Shown piece by piece: positions 55,311 through 62,462 of a stretch of 64,000 bases of DNA (its first letter is position 1; the number at the start of each line of letters is the position of its first letter). This DNA is from Maritalea sp051251695 (GTDB lineage Bacteria; Pseudomonadota; Alphaproteobacteria; Rhizobiales; Devosiaceae), in assembly GCF_051251695.1 (NCBI RefSeq), contig NZ_JBPOEU010000009.1, positions 62,001 to 126,000 on the forward strand, given 5' to 3'. Below the pieces are notes generated by a model. That model did not search any database. It saw nothing but the letters and a program-made list of their open reading frames with translations, and had not been told where the DNA came from. The position numbers and the translations under genes are program-made.

Positions 55311-55626
55311 GCGATCCATGCCGATTAGGTGTGTAGCATATTGCTCCTTGGCTAAACACCAATTGGTTTTCTTGCGGTAGGAATTTGTTTCACTGTAGAT
55401 GAGGCAGGCATCGTTCAAGTTAGCCCCCGACGCTCGAGAGGCGAGAAATGCCATTCGAACATCAAAAACCAACCCCAGAATTCCCACCGCCTGTAAAGTC
55501 AGACAGCTTGTTTGAGTAGCCCTTCCTCAAAGAGGTTCCTTACTTGTTCTTTATTCTGGCCACATATGCAGCTTCGGGCCAGTTAGGCCCTCTAGGCGAA
55601 GCTGATGTGAGATTACTAAATAGCTG
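55311..55626. other. Intergenic region after hlyD
   Basis: About 316 bp with no credible gene. A two-tier hairpin lies at 55569-55604: CAGCTTCG and CGAAGCTG as outer arms, GGCC and GGCC as inner arms. No T run follows it. The short open frame at 55551-55733 on the minus strand overlaps the repeat and resembles one at 38419-38667 only because the DNA is repeated. Confidence 0.5.
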
Positions 55627-55744
55627 CTACATGGATTGTCTCTGCAAAGATAAAACAAGACAGTTTGTGCAAAGCTCAAATGCGACAGTCTCAGAGCTTG
55701 AGGGCATCGGCTGACCGCAAGAGTCAAAGCCAATGTGGCAAAAC
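55627..55744. repeat. 118-bp direct repeat, copy before cassette 2
   Basis: Second copy of the repeat at 38561-38678, again starting CTACATG and ending GGCAAAAC. The terminal part contains a short inverted repeat, CATCGGC with GCCAATG (one mismatch), which is perfect (CATTGGC/GCCAATG) in the copy before cassette 3. Confidence 0.8.
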
Positions 55745-56106
55745 CTATCAGAACATAGCATAAACGGCGGAAATGTGTACTATTTCCATAACATGATGGT
55801 TTTGGAAAATCATGTTTGTTTTGTTGTTTTGTGTTTGAAACGTAAAAAGTGATTCACTTGGTATATTTGAACAATCCCCATCAATAATGGTGAGAATTGA
55901 ACTATATGGCGTGTCGTTGAGATATGCCTCCATTCGAATTGTCCTTTGGATCTCGGTGCTTGTTTCTAACTGAATTTGTCAATCGGATCTGTTCATTCCA
56001 CCATAATCATCGTCCATTCGCTTGACATAATTTGATGCCGCTGTACGAATTGTTACTTAAATGTAAACACTGTGATTTGTTGTTTTGATTTTGAGTGGGT
56101 TTTTAA
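55745..56106. other. Leader region of cassette 2
   Basis: About 362 bp, AT-rich, without a gene. The first 80 bp show weaker similarity to 58509-58590 (AACATGRTG and TTTTGGAA are shared). The 3' part contains the conserved promoter-like block described separately. Confidence 0.5.
56022..56068 (+). promoter_or_regulatory. Conserved promoter-like block before cassette 2 GNAT
   Basis: TTGACA (56022-56027) and a dyad TTACTTAAATGTAA (56053-56066, one mismatch) are conserved in sequence and spacing with 58785-58831 before cassette 3. TACGAA lies 16 bp after TTGACA as a possible -10. The dyad would overlap the transcription start and could be an operator. Confidence 0.55.
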
Positions 56107-56703
56107 GTGATTGATGAGTTGAGTGCTGAGGGCATGGACAACCAAGCTATGTCTGATGAGGCTGCGTTGCCAAACAGCGATATATCTACGGATAATCAAA
56201 ATCAGACGGAGCCGAGCAATGGTTCGCATGGTCTGAAGATTTTTCGGGCGACGCGGCAAGAAGAGATTTTGAAAATCAAAGATATCTCACTCGAGTTTCA
56301 TGGCGAAAGTCGATATGCGCATTTAGCATTTTCTGAGGAAAAGTTCATTCGCGCTTTTACCAAAGCGATCCGTAATCCGCACGACACATTGGCGATCTAT
56401 GTCCAATATAGAGGCGAAACTGTTGCCGTGCTTAATGCTGGGGCAGGGGATTATTATCTTGGTGTTGGTGGGCGCATGGTGACGATTTATGTGATGTATG
56501 TTTCTGCCAAAGTGCGACACACGCTTTTGGGCGGTAAGGTCGGCGTCAAGCTTTTGCGCATTGTGTCGGATTGGGCGAAGAGCCAGCACGCCAAAGAAAT
56601 TCACATTCATTCAACCTCTGGCATTGAACCAGAACGGACCGACAAGTTGCTGACCCGTATGGGGTTCAAGGTGATTGGTGGGAATTATGTGGTGGGAGTT
56701 TAG
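56107..56703 (+). CDS. GNAT acyltransferase-like protein, cassette 2
   Basis: A 198-residue GNAT-fold protein from GTG 56107. The first 40 residues are variable and acidic (IDELSAEGMDNQAMSDEAAL). From KIFRATRQEEILKIKDIS onward it is almost identical to the cassette-3 GNAT, and about 65 percent identical by eye to that of cassette 1. Shared motifs are GAGDYYLGVGGRMVTIYVMY, RHTLLGGKVGVKLLRI, STSGIEPERTDKLLTRMGF and GGNYV. No HlyC sequence signature is seen, so acylation of the cassette product is inferred only from context. No RBS stronger than GAGTGGG is present. Confidence 0.8.
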   Translation: MIDELSAEGMDNQAMSDEAALPNSDISTDNQNQTEPSNGSHGLKIFRATRQEEILKIKDISLEFHGESRYAHLAFSEEKFIRAFTKAIRNPHDTLAIYVQYRGETVAVLNAGAGDYYLGVGGRMVTIYVMYVSAKVRHTLLGGKVGVKLLRIVSDWAKSQHAKEIHIHSTSGIEPERTDKLLTRMGFKVIGGNYVVGV

Positions 56704-56776
56704 CAGATGTTTGTTGAATTGATTGTCGTGACCATAGATACGCAATTGGAAGAGAATTCAAAGCGGGAGATTTCCA

Positions 56777-57115
56777 ATGGGTCACGAGTATGACCAGCAT
56801 TCAAAAACTCTGTCAACAAAATGGAGGCTGATATCGTCGATTGTGCTTTGGCCCATCTCTGTCTTGTTTGTTAATTACGTTTCGTTTGTAAACGAAAAAA
56901 GACTTTTAGTTGGGGCATTGTTGATTTTCTTCGCGTTATCATCGTTCATAATACTGACTGTGGTATCCACTTTGACCTACATCCTACACGACAAGAAAAA
57001 GGCGGATATGCCTGTGAACCCCTTTGACAAAAAATCACCAAGTATTCGGGTTCTAAACCGAAAGCCTTGGTGCTATTTTATTTTAAGAGAGGCAATTGAT
57101 GACCGGACCCAATAA
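56777..57115 (+). CDS. Small two-helix membrane protein, cassette 2
   Basis: A 112-residue protein from ATG 56777, preceded by GGGAGA. Two membrane helices lie at about residues 17-36 (ISSIVLWPISVLFVNYVSFV) and 42-70 (LVGALLIFFALSSFIILTVV), with a basic cytoplasmic tail (DKKKADMPVNPFDKKSP). Its last 17 bp overlap the next gene, showing translational coupling to the Hint protein. No family is recognised. It is unrelated in sequence to its positional counterparts in cassettes 1 and 3; inner-membrane immunity protein is a reasonable hypothesis. Confidence 0.65.
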   Translation: MGHEYDQHSKTLSTKWRLISSIVLWPISVLFVNYVSFVNEKRLLVGALLIFFALSSFIILTVVSTLTYILHDKKKADMPVNPFDKKSPSIRVLNRKPWCYFILREAIDDRTQ

Positions 57116-58427
57116 AGTCGATTTTTCCGGCGGCGGCATTTACGGTCAAGTAGCGACTTACTACCTGGCAACCGGCTGGGACGGTGCTGACGGGCAAGTA
57201 TCTATTCGGTTTGGCCAGCAGGTTTCAGCTGGCGTTGCCGCTTCTGGTGCAGGTGGTTTCGATTTTAGCTTTTTTCCTTATACATTTGATTGGCACGTCG
57301 AAGGGGCTGTTGGGGTATCAACGCCTACAGGTATGCCGGGACCAGCGGGCGGCGCATTATACGATTTCGTCAGCAATCAAACGACCGCTTTTGGTGGATT
57401 GGCAATTTGGAACGATTGGGCGGAAGGCGGCATATATTTAACAGTCCCTGGCAATGCTGTTACAAATCCTAGCATTATTTCAGATGCGTTTTTGGGTCCG
57501 CTCTATAATGGGAGTAAGTATTTTCACAGCGCAACGACGACAGTTGCGGAGGATTTCTTCGGTGCGCCTAATCTCGAGCAACGACTATTGCCCGGCGGAC
57601 AAAATGACGCTGCATTTATGTATGAGGCGATTGCAAATGGTTGGTCGAAGGAAATAAACGACCTCAAACCTTATGCCAAAGTGCCTGAAGAATGGGTCGA
57701 GAATGATCGTGAGTTTGGTCACTTTGCTCGCGAGACCGTGACCGGGATTTACAAGGCAAAAGGCTACAGCCCAGTTGAAGCTGCTGCATTCGCTCGCTGG
57801 GATGCGACCTACAAAGCGGCTCATCTTAACGGGTTAACAGGTGAATTGAGCAATTCGCCGGTTGGTCAAAAGCACTCTCTGTTCAGCGGCCCTCAAATGA
57901 CAGTAGTCACCGCAGAATATGCTGAAGCGCTTCGCGACTTGAAGGCATTGGGCCTTACCCCTCCTGACCCAAATCAAGTAAGCGTTTTTTGCTTCTCCGG
58001 CGACACCCACATCACCATGTCCGACGGCTCACGCAAACCCATTGCTGATATTGTTGTTGGCGATGAGGTTTTGGCGTTTTCTGAGTTTGAGGATGGCGGT
58101 CGGGGTGGATTGGTGCCGCGTCGGGTGGTTAATCTTTTCCGCAGTTTAACGGATGAATGGCTTGAGTTGTCGAATGGTGTGACGGTAACGGCGGGTCATC
58201 ATTTTTTGACAGTTGATGGATCGTTTGCGCCGATTTCTGAGATTTTGGAAATGCGCGACGGCATGGTTGTGCTGGAAGATGGTTCGGTTGAGCGGCTAAC
58301 AGGCAAACGGGTGGCGTTTAGCGAAGAAACGGCGGGCAATTATCCGGTGGCCAGCGAGTGGGTTGCGGGTAGTGATGGTGCTTTGGTGTCAAAGCTAGTC
58401 AGAAATGGCTCTAGGTGGGCTAATTAG
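57099..58427 (+). CDS. Unique N-terminal domain plus truncated Hint domain, cassette 2
   Basis: A 442-residue protein from ATG 57099 (AAGAGAGG upstream). Residues 1-297 form a glycine-rich domain of unknown function (GGGIYGQVATYYLATGWDGA at the start; helical EAAAFARWDATYKAAHLNG near 230). Residues 298-442 are the first part of a Hint domain: Cys298 in CFSGDTHITMSDGSRKP, GDEVLAF, LSNGVTVTAGHHFLTVDGSF. The frame then ends naturally at NGSRWAN, before the DFHTY and VHN blocks found in the cassette-1 protein, and without RTX repeats or a T1SS signal. As it stands it should be neither secreted by T1SS nor able to complete Hint processing, so it may be a silent or donor copy. Confidence 0.75.
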   Translation: MTGPNKVDFSGGGIYGQVATYYLATGWDGADGQVSIRFGQQVSAGVAASGAGGFDFSFFPYTFDWHVEGAVGVSTPTGMPGPAGGALYDFVSNQTTAFGGLAIWNDWAEGGIYLTVPGNAVTNPSIISDAFLGPLYNGSKYFHSATTTVAEDFFGAPNLEQRLLPGGQNDAAFMYEAIANGWSKEINDLKPYAKVPEEWVENDREFGHFARETVTGIYKAKGYSPVEAAAFARWDATYKAAHLNGLTGELSNSPVGQKHSLFSGPQMTVVTAEYAEALRDLKALGLTPPDPNQVSVFCFSGDTHITMSDGSRKPIADIVVGDEVLAFSEFEDGGRGGLVPRRVVNLFRSLTDEWLELSNGVTVTAGHHFLTVDGSFAPISEILEMRDGMVVLEDGSVERLTGKRVAFSEETAGNYPVASEWVAGSDGALVSKLVRNGSRWAN

Positions 58428-58468
58428 AGATGTCTCACCCCCGTAAGGAGGGCACTCAATCAACTGAC

Positions 58469-58508
58469 ATTGGCTGGACCGCAAGAGTCAAGGCCAATGG
58501 GGCAGAGA
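58469..58508. repeat. Core of the inter-cassette repeat, copy before cassette 3
   Basis: GACCGCAAGAGTCAAGGCCAATG matches the last part of the 118-bp repeats at 38561 and 55627. Arms CATTGGC and GCCAATG form a perfect 7-bp inverted repeat around an 18-nt loop. The 5' two-thirds of the longer repeat is missing here. Confidence 0.7.
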
Positions 58509-58784
58509 CCCGCAAGATATGACAGAAATTGACGAAAATGTCTATAATTTTCAGAACATGGTGATTTTGGAATGTTAGGGTTGTTTTTCCGTTTTGATCA
58601 TAAATTGTCGAAAACATCGCTTTAAGCCGTTACAGGTAATCTTTATCTACAGCATGTGCAAAATGCTAAATGACATGCGGACGTTTATTCAGCAATAAAT
58701 ACGCTATGACACGTGCGCAGCATTTTTGTGTTTTTTTGCAGTTTAAACTCATTGCTTCATCGCTCAATTTATCAGCCGCGCCGG

Positions 58785-58831
58785 TTGACATAATTCGATG
58801 TGACTGTACGAGTTGTTACTTAAAAGTAAAC
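58785..58831 (+). promoter_or_regulatory. Conserved promoter-like block before cassette 3 GNAT
   Basis: TTGACA (58785-58790) and a perfect dyad TTACTT-AA-AAGTAA (58816-58829), matching 56022-56068 at most positions with identical spacing. It ends 35 bp before the GTG start of the GNAT gene. Confidence 0.55.
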
Positions 58832-58866
58832 AGAGTGCTTTGTTGTTATTTGAGTGGATGTTTTTA

Positions 58867-59463
58867 GTGATTGATGAATTGAAAGCCGAAGGTTTTGAAG
58901 GCGAAAGTGCGTCTGTTGAGGCGGAAACGCGGGGCGGTGAGGCGTCTATTGAGGATCAGGGTCAGTCTAAGGCGGAAGTTGGGTCGAGCGAATTAAAGAT
59001 TTTTCGGGCGACGCGGCAAGAAGAAATTCTAAAAATCAAAGATATCTCGCACCAGTTTCATGGTGAAAGCCGATACGCGCATTTGGAGTTTTCTGAGGAA
59101 AAGTTCATCCGCGCTTTTACCAAAGCGATCCGTAATCCGCACGACACGCTGGCTGTCTATGTTCAATATAAGGGCGAAACCGTTGCGGTGCTCAATGCCG
59201 GGGCAGGGGATTATTATCTTGGTGTTGGTGGGCGCATGGTGACGATTTATGTGATGTATGTTTCAGCCAAAGTGCGGCACACACTTTTGGGCGGTAAGGT
59301 CGGCGTCAAGCTTTTGCGCATTGTGTCTGATTGGGCGAAGAGCCAAGACGCAAAAGAAATTCACATTCATTCAACCTCTGGCATTGAACCGGAACGGACC
59401 GATAAGCTGCTGACGCGCATGGGGTTCAAGACGATTGGTGGGAATTATGTCTTTACGCGATGA
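58867..59463 (+). CDS. GNAT acyltransferase-like protein, cassette 3
   Basis: A 198-residue protein, the same length as the cassette-2 copy when started at GTG 58867, where the shared sequence VIDEL begins; the frame is open upstream to 58813, including ATG 58858. From KIFRATRQEEILKIKDIS to GGNYV it differs from the cassette-2 GNAT at only a few residues, and the DNA is also about 92 percent identical by eye, indicating recent duplication or gene conversion. The variable acidic N-terminus (ESASVEAETRGGEASIEDQG) differs. The Gly-Gly-Asn-Tyr-Val codons contain the ribosome binding site and start of the next gene. Confidence 0.8.
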   Translation: MIDELKAEGFEGESASVEAETRGGEASIEDQGQSKAEVGSSELKIFRATRQEEILKIKDISHQFHGESRYAHLEFSEEKFIRAFTKAIRNPHDTLAVYVQYKGETVAVLNAGAGDYYLGVGGRMVTIYVMYVSAKVRHTLLGGKVGVKLLRIVSDWAKSQDAKEIHIHSTSGIEPERTDKLLTRMGFKTIGGNYVFTR

Positions 59464-59992
59464 CAAGAATGCTTTTCGATCGGATCACTTAATCCAGCAT
59501 GTGTTGGTGGTGTTTGTTCTCAATTATCTATTGATGTTCCACTTTGGGGGAAACTTTGTTACAGATTTGGCGCAGTTCCTGCTTCGGGGAATTATTCCTG
59601 AATACATTAATGCCGAATATTTTTATGACCCGAAAATTAACAGGGCATCACCAATTGACCTCCGTGAGTTAGGATTTGCTGTTCGAGCAAGTATTATTGC
59701 ACTTCCCATTCAGCTGTTTTTCTTTGTCTTCGCTTGGTTTGCAATTTGTATTTCCAACCGTCAGTTTGTTAGCTTTTTGCTCGGGAGGCATTTGTGGGTT
59801 GCTTTGGGAAGTCAGTGGTTGCTTCCGATGCTTCTCATTTCGAATAGCATTTATGCACTGATTTCCAGTGCCAAACCCGGTGAAAAATTTCTCGATTATC
59901 ATCAATCAACTTTAGTCGACAACACGACTTTAATATTTGTGTCCCTCATAATTTGGAAGCTGGTTCGCAAAGTCTCGTATGAAAAAGGGTAA
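59447..59992 (+). CDS. Polytopic membrane protein, cassette 3
   Basis: A 181-residue membrane protein from ATG 59447, overlapping the GNAT stop by 17 bp; TTG 59435 is a less likely start. About four membrane helices are seen: near residues 18-38 (VLVVFVLNYLLMFHFGG), 78-100 (IIALPIQLFFFVFAWFAICI), 112-135 (LWVALGSQWLLPMLLISNSI) and 158-172 (TTLIFVSLIIWKLV). No family is recognised. It lies 5 bp before the Hint gene, equivalent in position to the small membrane proteins of cassettes 1 and 2, and unrelated to them in sequence. Candidate immunity protein. Confidence 0.65.
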   Translation: MSLRDDKNAFRSDHLIQHVLVVFVLNYLLMFHFGGNFVTDLAQFLLRGIIPEYINAEYFYDPKINRASPIDLRELGFAVRASIIALPIQLFFFVFAWFAICISNRQFVSFLLGRHLWVALGSQWLLPMLLISNSIYALISSAKPGEKFLDYHQSTLVDNTTLIFVSLIIWKLVRKVSYEKG

Positions 59993-59997
59993 TCTTT

Positions 59998-60909
59998 ATG
60001 GTTGATTTTTCAAATACAACGCCAAAAACTCCAACTATCAGTCAAATATCCCAGCTTTGGGATTTCGAGCAGAATGATGATCTATATGGGTATTACTCTT
60101 ACCTTGCAGAACTTGGTTCCGACTATGGAAAAGTGGGGCGAAATTATCATAGTCCTCAGCCCGATTTGCCAGCACAAATAAGCAACTTTTACACCAGCAT
60201 CGTATCCGGGGGTAAATTTCAAGTTGGAAATGAACTCTATGACCAAGTCGCCCACGACTTGATGAGAGCTCATTTCAAGTTGATTCTTGAAGATGGTGAA
60301 ATACCTACCACTGATGAGATTTTTGCTATTCATAGAGAGGTGTTCAATTCCGCAGGAATCGGCGCTCATAGCTGGATCGGCAATTTTCCGTTGCTTGCCC
60401 CATGGGTCGATGTTGGCATGGGCTGGGAGCCTAGCGATTCTCCTGAGATATTTTTTGATACACGAGTTGTTCCAGGTTTGATCGGCTTGTACCAATGCTT
60501 CCCAGCTGATGTTCAAATATTGCTTGCAGAAAACAAATACAAGCAGATTGGTGACATCAAAATTGGCGACATTGTGGCTTCATTTGAAAGCGCTAGTGGA
60601 TTGGGCCGAGGAGCATTTTCTGATAAGCGAGTTGTGCGTTTATTTGAGAATGTAACGGATGTCTGGATTGAATTGTCGAATGGTTTGACTGTTACGCCGG
60701 GCCACCGCTTTTTGACGTCTGATGGCTCCTTTAGATCGATTGAAACCATTCTTGCTGGCGATAGCATTGTTATTGATGAAGCAGGTGAAGAGCTTCATGT
60801 TACCTGCGAATATATTCGCTATTCAGACGAAACCGCGGATCTTTATGAACAAGCAGAGATGTATGTTGCGGTATCAGCTGGTTCATCCGCACTTGTGAGC
60901 GCTGACTGA
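59998..60909 (+). CDS. Unique N-terminal domain plus truncated Hint domain, cassette 3
   Basis: A 303-residue protein from ATG 59998. Residues 1-166 are a domain of unknown function with no relation to the other two payloads (DDLYGYYSYLAELGSDYGKV, IFAIHREVFNSAGIGAHSW). Residues 167-303 are a partial Hint domain very similar to cassette 1: Cys167 in CFPADVQILLAENKYK, LFENVTDVWIELSNGLTVTP, GHRFLTSDGSF, EYIRYSDETADLYEQAEMYV. It ends ALVSAD, and the TGA stop lies at the junction with the IS30 left end, so the original 3' end may have been removed by the insertion. The VHN block, RTX repeats and secretion signal are missing. Confidence 0.75.
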   Translation: MVDFSNTTPKTPTISQISQLWDFEQNDDLYGYYSYLAELGSDYGKVGRNYHSPQPDLPAQISNFYTSIVSGGKFQVGNELYDQVAHDLMRAHFKLILEDGEIPTTDEIFAIHREVFNSAGIGAHSWIGNFPLLAPWVDVGMGWEPSDSPEIFFDTRVVPGLIGLYQCFPADVQILLAENKYKQIGDIKIGDIVASFESASGLGRGAFSDKRVVRLFENVTDVWIELSNGLTVTPGHRFLTSDGSFRSIETILAGDSIVIDEAGEELHVTCEYIRYSDETADLYEQAEMYVAVSAGSSALVSAD

Positions 60910-62012
60910 ACTGCGACTTTTGTTCTTGTCATAGTAGGGGGATCATTTGGTTCCCTCCAGCATTTTTTCTTTGAACACTTCGGCCGGCGTTTTCCAACCC
61001 AGACATTTTCTCCGCGTTTGATTGAGACGATCGCAGATCATCTTCAAATCATGATCTGAGAGCGTTTTGAGATTGAGTTCGCGAGGCAACCATCTTCGGG
61101 CGCGTCGGTTTGTGTTTTCCACCGTGCCTTTTTGCCACGGCGCTGATGGATCGCAGAACCAGGCTTGTGTCCCAATTTGTGACTGAAGTTGTGGCCAGGA
61201 TACAAACTCCGTACCCCGGTCGAACGTAATGGACCGCCGCGCAATCAGGGGTAGGGACCTAATCGCTTCCGTCAATTTGTGCATGACAGGCTTTGTGTGT
61301 TTGCTTTTGTTCTTCAGCAAGACCGCAAATCGGCTAACGCGCTCGACAAGCGATGTAACATTGGCTTGCCCAAAGTGTTGTTTAAACAGCATTAAATCAC
61401 CTTCCCAATGCCCAAACTGGGTGCGATGGGCAACTGCATCAGGTCGAAACAAAATACTGACATCACGATGGAACTTGAACGGCAGTTTCTTTCGAGCACG
61501 ACGTGGCAAACGGGATTTGCGATGATTGGGCAGATACCACCAAAGTTCCTGCTTGATGCCTTCTTTGGAATAGATGTAGCGGTAGATCGTTTCCTGGCAG
61601 ACACGTGGTTTGACCTTTTCATAGATCATGCGATTGGCGATCTGCTCTGGTGTCCAGCCATGTTTGACGCGTTCAATAATTGTCATAAGCAAAGCGGGAT
61701 AACGATACAGTTTGCGTTGCTTGGTGCGACGTTCACACGTCATCATGTTGGCTGTTACGCCAAAATAACCGACAACTTTTGGCATCTCAGCATCAAAGAA
61801 ATGATTGCGTCGCAACTCTCTGAATATGGTTGATCGATGACGGTTTAAAACCCGTGCCATTTCATCAACAGATACTCGAGCATGTCTCCAACGTTCGATC
61901 TTACGTCGTTCTTCAAGCGTGATTTGTGTGTAATTGATGCCCATGATATATTCCTCCTGTTTGATAACATATTGTTTTCAAACAAAAGTCGCGCTTCAAG
62001 GTAGCGCGCACC
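60905..62012 (-). mobile_element. IS30-family insertion sequence
   Basis: About 1.1 kb. The left end (TGAACTGCGACTTTTGTT, from 60907) and the complement of the right end (TGAAGCGCGACTTTTGTT) form imperfect terminal inverted repeats around the transposase gene. Exact edges are uncertain by several bases. It abuts the end of the cassette-3 Hint gene. The same element left a truncated copy at 38372-38560. Confidence 0.85.
60943..61944 (-). CDS. IS30-family transposase
   Basis: A 333-residue DDE transposase that appears intact. The N-terminal helix-turn-helix reads ITLEERRKIERWRHARVSVD and MARVLNRHRSTIFRELRRNH. The catalytic core has GHWEGDLMLFKQHFGQANVT (first Asp), TFDRGTEFVSWPQL (second Asp, here in ITFDRGTEF) and the Glu of WQKGTVENTNRRARRWLP. 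It ends CLGWKTPAEVFKE, typical for the family. A GGAGGAATATATC ribosome binding site precedes the ATG. This element could supply transposase for its remnant or drive rearrangements in the island. Confidence 0.95.
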   Translation of the reverse strand: MGINYTQITLEERRKIERWRHARVSVDEMARVLNRHRSTIFRELRRNHFFDAEMPKVVGYFGVTANMMTCERRTKQRKLYRYPALLMTIIERVKHGWTPEQIANRMIYEKVKPRVCQETIYRYIYSKEGIKQELWWYLPNHRKSRLPRRARKKLPFKFHRDVSILFRPDAVAHRTQFGHWEGDLMLFKQHFGQANVTSLVERVSRFAVLLKNKSKHTKPVMHKLTEAIRSLPLIARRSITFDRGTEFVSWPQLQSQIGTQAWFCDPSAPWQKGTVENTNRRARRWLPRELNLKTLSDHDLKMICDRLNQTRRKCLGWKTPAEVFKEKMLEGTK

Positions 62013-62258
62013 CTGCTACATGCGTTATTCGCATAATATATATTATGGAACTTTTATCTGATGTTACTATTAGTTCGTATTTGAGGTGCTGCGAATTACT
62101 ATTTGAATTACAAATTGGTATCGGTGAACAACAACTACAACTTGGAGCAGCAACAAAGACAATATCGAACTCCATGATGTAGAATCCTTTTCTGCACCGC
62201 GTGTTAAGTTGCTTAAGTCAGATTCTGATATAATTTTCGTGATCTCGAATCATTCAAT
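62013..62258. other. Intergenic region right of IS30
   Basis: AT-rich DNA with no gene recognised. CTGCTACATG at 62012-62021 next to the IS30 end repeats the first bases of the 118-bp inter-cassette repeat, suggesting that the IS30 copies sit beside the same sequence. Confidence 0.4.
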
Positions 62259-62462
62259 ACATTGCAAATTGTCGGCAACACGGCGCAACGCTGGTCTCTA
62301 TATAAGAAGTCCTGGTCTCAGGAAGCGAAACTTCAATTCGGCGAAGGTTCAAAAATGCTGCAGCTTGCAAAAATAGCAAATCAATGGCGCATTGTATCGA
62401 TTGTTTGGGATGATTTGCCGACTGGTTCAGTCGAAAAATTAAGAATGTCTAGCTCAGTTTGA
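62259..62462 (+). pseudogene. C-terminal fragment of an NTF2/SnoaL-like protein
   Basis: An open frame whose last 60 or so residues, FGEGSKMLQLAKIANQWRIV and SIVWDDLPTG, match the C-terminal strand pattern of NTF2-like (SnoaL/DUF4440) proteins, where WRI...WDD is recurrent. No start codon or N-terminal half is present; the left part is probably lost at the island boundary. It overlaps the convergent MBL gene end by 14 bp. Weak but reasonable assignment. Confidence 0.4.

Larger units (their letters stand above)
58428..58866. other. Leader region of cassette 3
   Basis: About 439 bp without a gene. It contains the core repeat 58469-58508 (inverted repeat CATTGGC/GCCAATG around GACCGCAAGAGTCAA), then similarity to the cassette-2 leader, and the promoter-like block 58785-58831 near its 3' end. 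Confidence 0.55.

Noticed and set aside
55311..55626. TolC-like outer-membrane gene next to the T1SS genes
   Set aside because: No open frame of suitable length or composition exists here or elsewhere in the island.
55551..55733. Short minus-strand frame shared with 38419-38667
   Set aside because: The similarity reflects the 118-bp DNA repeat; the frames differ outside it and have no start signals.
58469..58508. Integron attC-like recombination site
   Set aside because: A short inverted repeat is present but the paired RYYYAAC/GTTRRRY core sites and an integrase gene are absent.
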